Source: Elmis aenea
Taxonomy: Eukaryota; Arthropoda; Insecta; Coleoptera; Elmidae
Direction of reading: 5' to 3'
NCBI GenBank assembly: GCA_947652605.1
Contig: OX393581.1
Span: 28,080,788-28,144,787, forward strand
DNA: 64,000 bases
The translations under genes were made by a program, and so were the position numbers. Under the pieces are notes generated by a model, which was not told the DNA's origin, ran no database searches, and worked only from the letters and a program-made list of their open reading frames with translations. Below, piece by piece: positions 58,984 through 64,000 of the stretch (the first letter of the stretch is position 1; every line of letters begins with the position of its first letter).

Positions 58984-59645
58984 TAATCTAACTCAAAAGG
59001 TTTAACCCTTTTGAGTCTTCTTAGTAATGCTGTAGTGTCCAGGAGCTGGATCGCCTCGAGGTTTACATGTTAATGGAGCCTTTCTTCGTGGCTGTTGGCA
59101 AACTTCTTAATTGAGTCAGTTACAGTGTCCATGTTGAGGTCCCGATGTTTGTCACTATTTCTGCAGTACGAGGGTGCATCAGCGATGTTCCTTAGTGTTT
59201 TGTTCTGGAATCTCTGGATGATCTGAATATTACTGTTTTTGGTGCATCTCCATAGCTGTATCCCATATGTCGATAAAGGTTTTAAAATTTGCTTGTATAG
59301 CAAAAGTTTATTATGTAGGGACACAGAGGAATTCCTCCCGATTTTTTTTTTATATTTGATACCTATTTCTTCCCATTTTTTCTTCACATGAGCCTTCCAG
59401 CGTAGCTTAGCGTCCAATGTAATACCTAAATATTTTGATGTGTTGGAGTATGGTATTTGTTTATTATTTAAGTTGATCGGTACATGTTCAATTCTCTTGT
59501 TGGTAAAATTGACATGTACTGACATAGTTTCATTTAACTTTATACGTCATGTTTTTGTCCAGTTGTTGATCTGATTGACAGCTGCTTGTAATTTCTCAGA
59601 TGATTCTATATTGTTTCTACCTACTTCCGGTTTTGAGTAATCTTT
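58984..59645 (-). pseudogene. Jockey-type non-LTR retrotransposon, C-terminal RT part
   Basis: On the minus strand: LQAAVNQINNW, a Trp-to-stop change, RIKLNETMSVHVNFT, YLGITLDAKLRWKAHV, then SVSLHNKLLLYKQILKP and YGIQLWRCTKNSNIQIIQRF, followed by RDLNMDTV and a final segment LLDTTALLRRLKRVKPFEL with stop at 58984. This order is that of the Jockey-clade RT thumb and C-terminal domain. A second in-frame stop follows EERLH at 59070. The catalytic fingers and palm are absent (5' truncation). Two stops apart, the frame is intact, so it is moderately young. Confidence 0.85.
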
Positions 59646-62600
59646 TTTAAATATTGACAGAAACAGGACTCTTAAAAATTATTAATATTTAATAACTTAG
59701 TAATGTCAGAACGAATTCCTTTGGATCTTTACTTGACAATAGGAATAGTGTCATAGTTGGTGCTAACTAGTTTAAGTTTTAAAATAATACACGGTATATT
59801 TTTCTAATGCCCGGCCCCTTTGGATAACCTTTAAACACGAATATGTAAGTGTTTTAAATGAAACACATATTTATTTTTACGTTTTCACAAGTATTTACTT
59901 AAATTCTATAAGAATTATTTAGGGTTATTTATGTCTAAAACTTATTTTTTTGTGTTATTGTGTTTTTCATAATAAAATACGGACACAAACTCAATATTCA
60001 ATAAAATTAACGTAGTAGGTTTTAAGAATATCTGGAAAATTCGTCTTTAAAGTAAAATACAATTCCAATTCCACTTTTAAGCTGAATGTTTTCATAAAAT
60101 ATCAGAGGTTTTCTATTTAAAAAGTTGCGTATCAACTATCGATGCCTCAATACAAAACGACGGGTAAACGACCATACACAACTTTTATTCTAAAAAAATA
60201 ATGAATGTTTACTAGTAATTGAGCTATCGAATAATTGATCTTTGCTGGGACATACCCATTAAATGAAGTATTTGTTATGATAAATGAAACAGAGCATGTA
60301 CACAGAAAAAGTCTTTTTTGACAAACAAAACCTTCTTGGTTCAAAAATGGAAGTTTCGAAAAAAACACTACATACAATTGCTGATTCAAAATTTAAGCCA
60401 AATAGTTTCATGCATTTGCGAAAATTTTTATTTTAGCAAGGGCAGAAAATCTCTAGAATCAAAATCTATTACACTCTAATTTGTCTTACTTACTACTACC
60501 GATAAAGATAATTGTTGTACGTTCTTAGCACATCTTTGTAACAGCATCTAGATTTGTGCCATTTAATAATTGATATTCCCGCTTTGTCATTCTTTAAAGA
60601 ATCGTAAAAACAAACTAGACTGAACATTTTAGCACTGTAATCATAAGCTAATTCTCTTATAATGAGTCCTGTTCTCAAGTTAAATGCAGTTGTTCTTAAG
60701 TACACGGAAAATGATAATAATTAAGGTTTCTGCAACTGTCACACTCGCTGAAGATTTTCCTAATGAGTCCTAGCAGGTTTACATCCTTAACTTGATAAGG
60801 GTATTATTACAGGTCATTCTATAATTAGGATATAACCTGTTGGTATTTCCGTACCAGGTGGCAAAATTATTATATTGTATTAATTATTTAGAACTTATAA
60901 CTGGAAATCAATTAATTTATTGTGCTATCAGTTCCTTTTTATATAGTTTCCGGATAAAAAAATAATTTGCGCTGTTTACATAAAAATAAATCTATTAAAT
61001 AACAAATTTAAAAAAAAATTTATTTCCTTAAATTAAAGTAAAAATTTGCAATGAATATGTTTTGATTATTGGATAAAACAGCTGTTTCAAGACATAATTT
61101 TTAGGAGTTACTTTTAGGCTACAATTTGTGGATTTTTTAGAAAACATTACAACATAGAATAATCTAAACAATAGGTACAATTATTTTCTCTGAACTATGC
61201 AAATTAAAACTAAACTTGTATAGGGTGATTCAAAATTAAATGTACTTGATAGAGTATAAACTAAATATTCTACTAATACAAACTATCCAAGCAAAGTTTA
61301 GTTTTCTATACATGGAAAAAACTAAAACCATTTTGTTCATAAATTTTAACTTATTTATTTATACATATTTTTTTGATTTTGTTTTTTTATTCTGCATATG
61401 TTGTTGAAGTAAACTTTGTTGTCCAAAACGCAATTTTACAAAAATGGCGATGAATGTATAAGTAAAATACATGGGTGATACATCAATAAATTTCGAAAAA
61501 AAGTTTTATTTGATTATGTAAACATCAAAAACAGCGTCCATTGAAAAAAATATTGGTTTTTATAATTCAGAAAAAAATCGGCCTAGAAAAAATTGGTGGT
61601 TACCATTCGATTCGTCTTAAAATGTTGCTTCGACAATGTTGTTACGCATTTGAGATATTTTATACTCCAAAGAAGTTACAGGCGAATTTAAAAATCGCAT
61701 ATTCTTGAATACCGTTTGAGATCATTCCAATTTCTCTTCGGATTATTAATAAGAACCTAATTTAACAACTTTTCCATAATAAAATTTATACTCAAGCTAT
61801 TAAAATAAACGAGATTCTCATGTATAATTTCTATACTGCAAGTCAATAATAAAACCTTTGATTTTACTGAAGGCAAATGTATTAAAAAATATATATTAAA
61901 TAAGTTCAAAATGGACGCAGAATTGTTTATTGTGAGTATAACATTAAAAATTTTAATTTCACGAAAACGCTGTTATTATCTTATACCTTTGTTGATAATA
62001 CTAAAAATTTAATTCAAACTGTAATGCGAAATGTTTTGCTATGTGTATTATTTAAACAATAATATTTATATCTGTAATTTTAAGAAAAAAAGATATTTTT
62101 TTAAGTTTACGTTAGAACAGAGTATTCGTGTTCAAACAGAACCGAATGTTGCTTTTTTCAAAGTAAAACATGAACTTCATGTTAAGGTGCAATTTAGATC
62201 TTTCCCACAAGAAATCATTAAACACTTTTCTTAGTTAATTTACATATTTCTCACTAAACTAAACGTAAGGTTATTTATTATAATCGTTATGCAGCGCTTT
62301 AAGTTTAAAGATTGATAAAAAATGCACTGTGGCCTTTGATTTAAACAATAAATAAGATTAGTAACAGAAATGTGTGTTTTATTTACAAGTTTGGTTTTTT
62401 GTGTAGGTATATCTATTGCAATTTAATATACAGGGTGTAGAATTGGATAACGCAAAATAATAATTTCAATGGTAAAATTGTAAAAGTTTTATCTCCCTCA
62501 ATTATTTTAGAAAAAAGTGCATTTAAGTTTTTGTGGAGAGAAAAAATGCTGTCTACAAATGTAATCAGTATTAATTTTTAGTTTCCCAATAACTGGAAAT

Positions 62601-62990
62601 TGAGGAAATTGCAAATGCCATTTTGACAAAAATCTGTAGTGCCTTGGAATTATGCTGTGGTGACTGTCCAGCCTAATGTCACTTATACTGTCTCTCTGAC
62701 ACTATTTGATGAAGAACAATCACTTAAAGATTCATTATCAGACATCTTTAATTTTCTATTAGTTTATAAGGACGAGTGTTAAATTGAAGGTTTTAACACC
62801 ACTGTTAATTTAGACAGTTTGTTCACAACTGTTTCTTACAGAAAATAAAATAATAATGTAAAATTGAATTGTTTAAACAAACTAGTACTGAAGCTTATTA
62901 TAATAAGTAGAAAATGGATTTACAGAAGAACGGTTAATAGAATATTTCACCGAAATCCCATTACTCTTTCCAGACTAACGGGACAATATA
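59646..62990. other. Intergenic, isolated repeat ends
   Basis: TATAGGGTGATTC near 61222 and TACAGGGTGTAG near 62431 are isolated CAGGGTG-family ends. No gene recognised; short frames (60147-60389, 60496-60705, 62031-62234) show no domain. Confidence 0.4.
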
Positions 62991-64000
62991 CAGGATGTTT
63001 CAGACCACCTGTACCAGCACTTTTATTCGAACATGCAACGTCTGACAAAGCTGGGGGAAAAATTTTTATTACAAAAAGGCACTGACGCTTTAGCGGTTTT
63101 CGTGATTAAACCGAAAGTCGCCAAATCCGGAAGTAATTTTAAAAACTGAAATGGAACCATCCGGTTTTTATTGCATAATTAGAAATGTATTTAAGAAAAA
63201 AACACTATTTACTTGAGACATTTTTTGATTATCAGGATAGTTTGTGATCCATTGGAACTGAATCATAACAACATTTAAAACCCTATTCCATGTAAGTATT
63301 CTAAATGAGTTCTAGACACACCTCCTTTTTTTATTTAGTTTTGTATTAACTTAAATGAAATTTTAGACATGATATGTGTGAAAAACCTGATTATTTGAAC
63401 ATATGTACACTATTGTTTCACTTCCGGTTTTGCCGAAAATGACCCTAAGTTTGTTATTTCAAAAGGAACACCATGTATATTGTAACATTTTTGGAAACAG
63501 GAAGCAATTTTGAATACAACTGTACTATTTTGTATACTTTTTATAACCTTAAATAATTTTTGAGGCGACTGATTTTTTTAAACGGAATGGTAGTGGTACA
63601 TTAACCAAAATGGTGCAGTTTTATTCAAAATTGCTTCCTGTTTCCAAAAATGTAAAAATATACAGGCTGTTTCTTTTGAAAAAACAAACTTGGGTTATTT
63701 CCGGCGAGACCGGAAGTGAAACAATAGTGTACATATGTGCCAATAATCAGGTTTTTCATATATATCATATGTCTTAAATTTTATTTAAATAAATACAAAA
63801 CTAAATAAAAAAAAGGGTGTGTCTAGAACTCAGTTACATGCGAATAGAGTTTTAAATGTTGTAATGATTTAGGTCCAATGGATTATAATCTATACCTACT
63901 GATATTCAAAAAAAATTTAAGGTAAAAAGTGTTTATTTATCAAATATCTTTCTAAATACGAAATAAAAACCGGATGTTTTTTTTTTAAGTTTTTAAAGTT
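62991..64000. mobile_element. Foldback element running off the window end
   Basis: Begins CAGGATGTTTCAGACCACC; arms mirror around about 63566. Examples are CATTTTTGGAAACAGGAAGC against GCTTCCTGTTTCCAAAAATG, and GATCCATTGGAACTG against a similar inverted stretch near 63875. By symmetry the right end would lie about 140 bp beyond 64000. Additional TACAGG/CCATGTATA ends near 63470 and 63661 suggest an inner nested element. Confidence 0.65.

Overview
This is an AT-rich, gene-poor stretch of an animal nuclear genome, almost certainly an insect and possibly a beetle; the order is a guess. The signs are spliced eukaryotic coding remnants, Jockey-type and RTE-like non-LTR retrotransposons, Penelope-like fragments, several piggyBac, hAT and Tc1/mariner relics, and many foldback elements ending in CAGGGTG. 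I found no recognisable host gene, tRNA, rRNA or CRISPR array. The window reads as intergenic or intronic DNA built from nested mobile elements.

Layout. 1-7.1 kb: a hAT-type MITE (1275-1980), a doubtful non-LTR scrap, and a foldback (about 5.92-7.04 kb) split by a solo LTR whose minus strand carries heat-shock-element-like sites, a TATA box and a poly(A) signal. 7.4-17.2 kb: a TA-flanked element containing a second element, a 232-bp hAT MITE with a perfect 8-bp duplication, a piggyBac transposase relic (11.56-11.86 kb), a repeat-rich foldback (13.8-14.2 kb), a TTAA-flanked element with three internal palindromes (14.9-15.5 kb), a dead mariner-type transposase (15.66-16.23 kb) and another TA-flanked element. 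18.4-20.75 kb: a 5'-truncated non-LTR retrotransposon with a 12-bp target-site duplication and two frameshifts. 21.9-23.6 kb: a short foldback and a 573-bp piggyBac derivative that keeps only a C-terminal zinc-finger exon.

The main object is an 8,220-bp DNA transposon at 24,145-32,364. It has 460/485-bp terminal inverted repeats and a perfect 6-bp target-site duplication (TGTGTG). It carries two genes. The first is a three-exon, integrase-like DDE transposase whose first exon lies inside the left terminal repeat. The second is a HECT-type E3 ubiquitin-ligase-like gene that reads as 639 codons over three exons, with the catalytic cysteine and C-terminus present. Target-site size and transposase type suggest the IS3EU superfamily, which is my inference. 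The transposase has one small deletion that breaks its frame; the HECT gene is open. Two Penelope-like reverse transcriptase pieces in opposite orientation and a 1.2-kb foldback are nested inside it.

32.4-64 kb: more nested repeats. They include a piggyBac relic with an N-terminal exon (34.0-35.3 kb), a SINE/RTE-tail-like repeat (39.3-39.9 kb), a possible 4.6-kb hAT-like nest (40.8-45.4 kb), CAGGGTG foldbacks at 37.5, 41.2, 44.2, 50.2, 54.1, 54.4 and 63 kb, a Tc1 relic (52.3-52.7 kb), and three non-LTR fragments (53.9, 55.3 and 59.0 kb). No two of these decayed elements appear to work together; only the transposase and HECT genes form a plausible functional pair.
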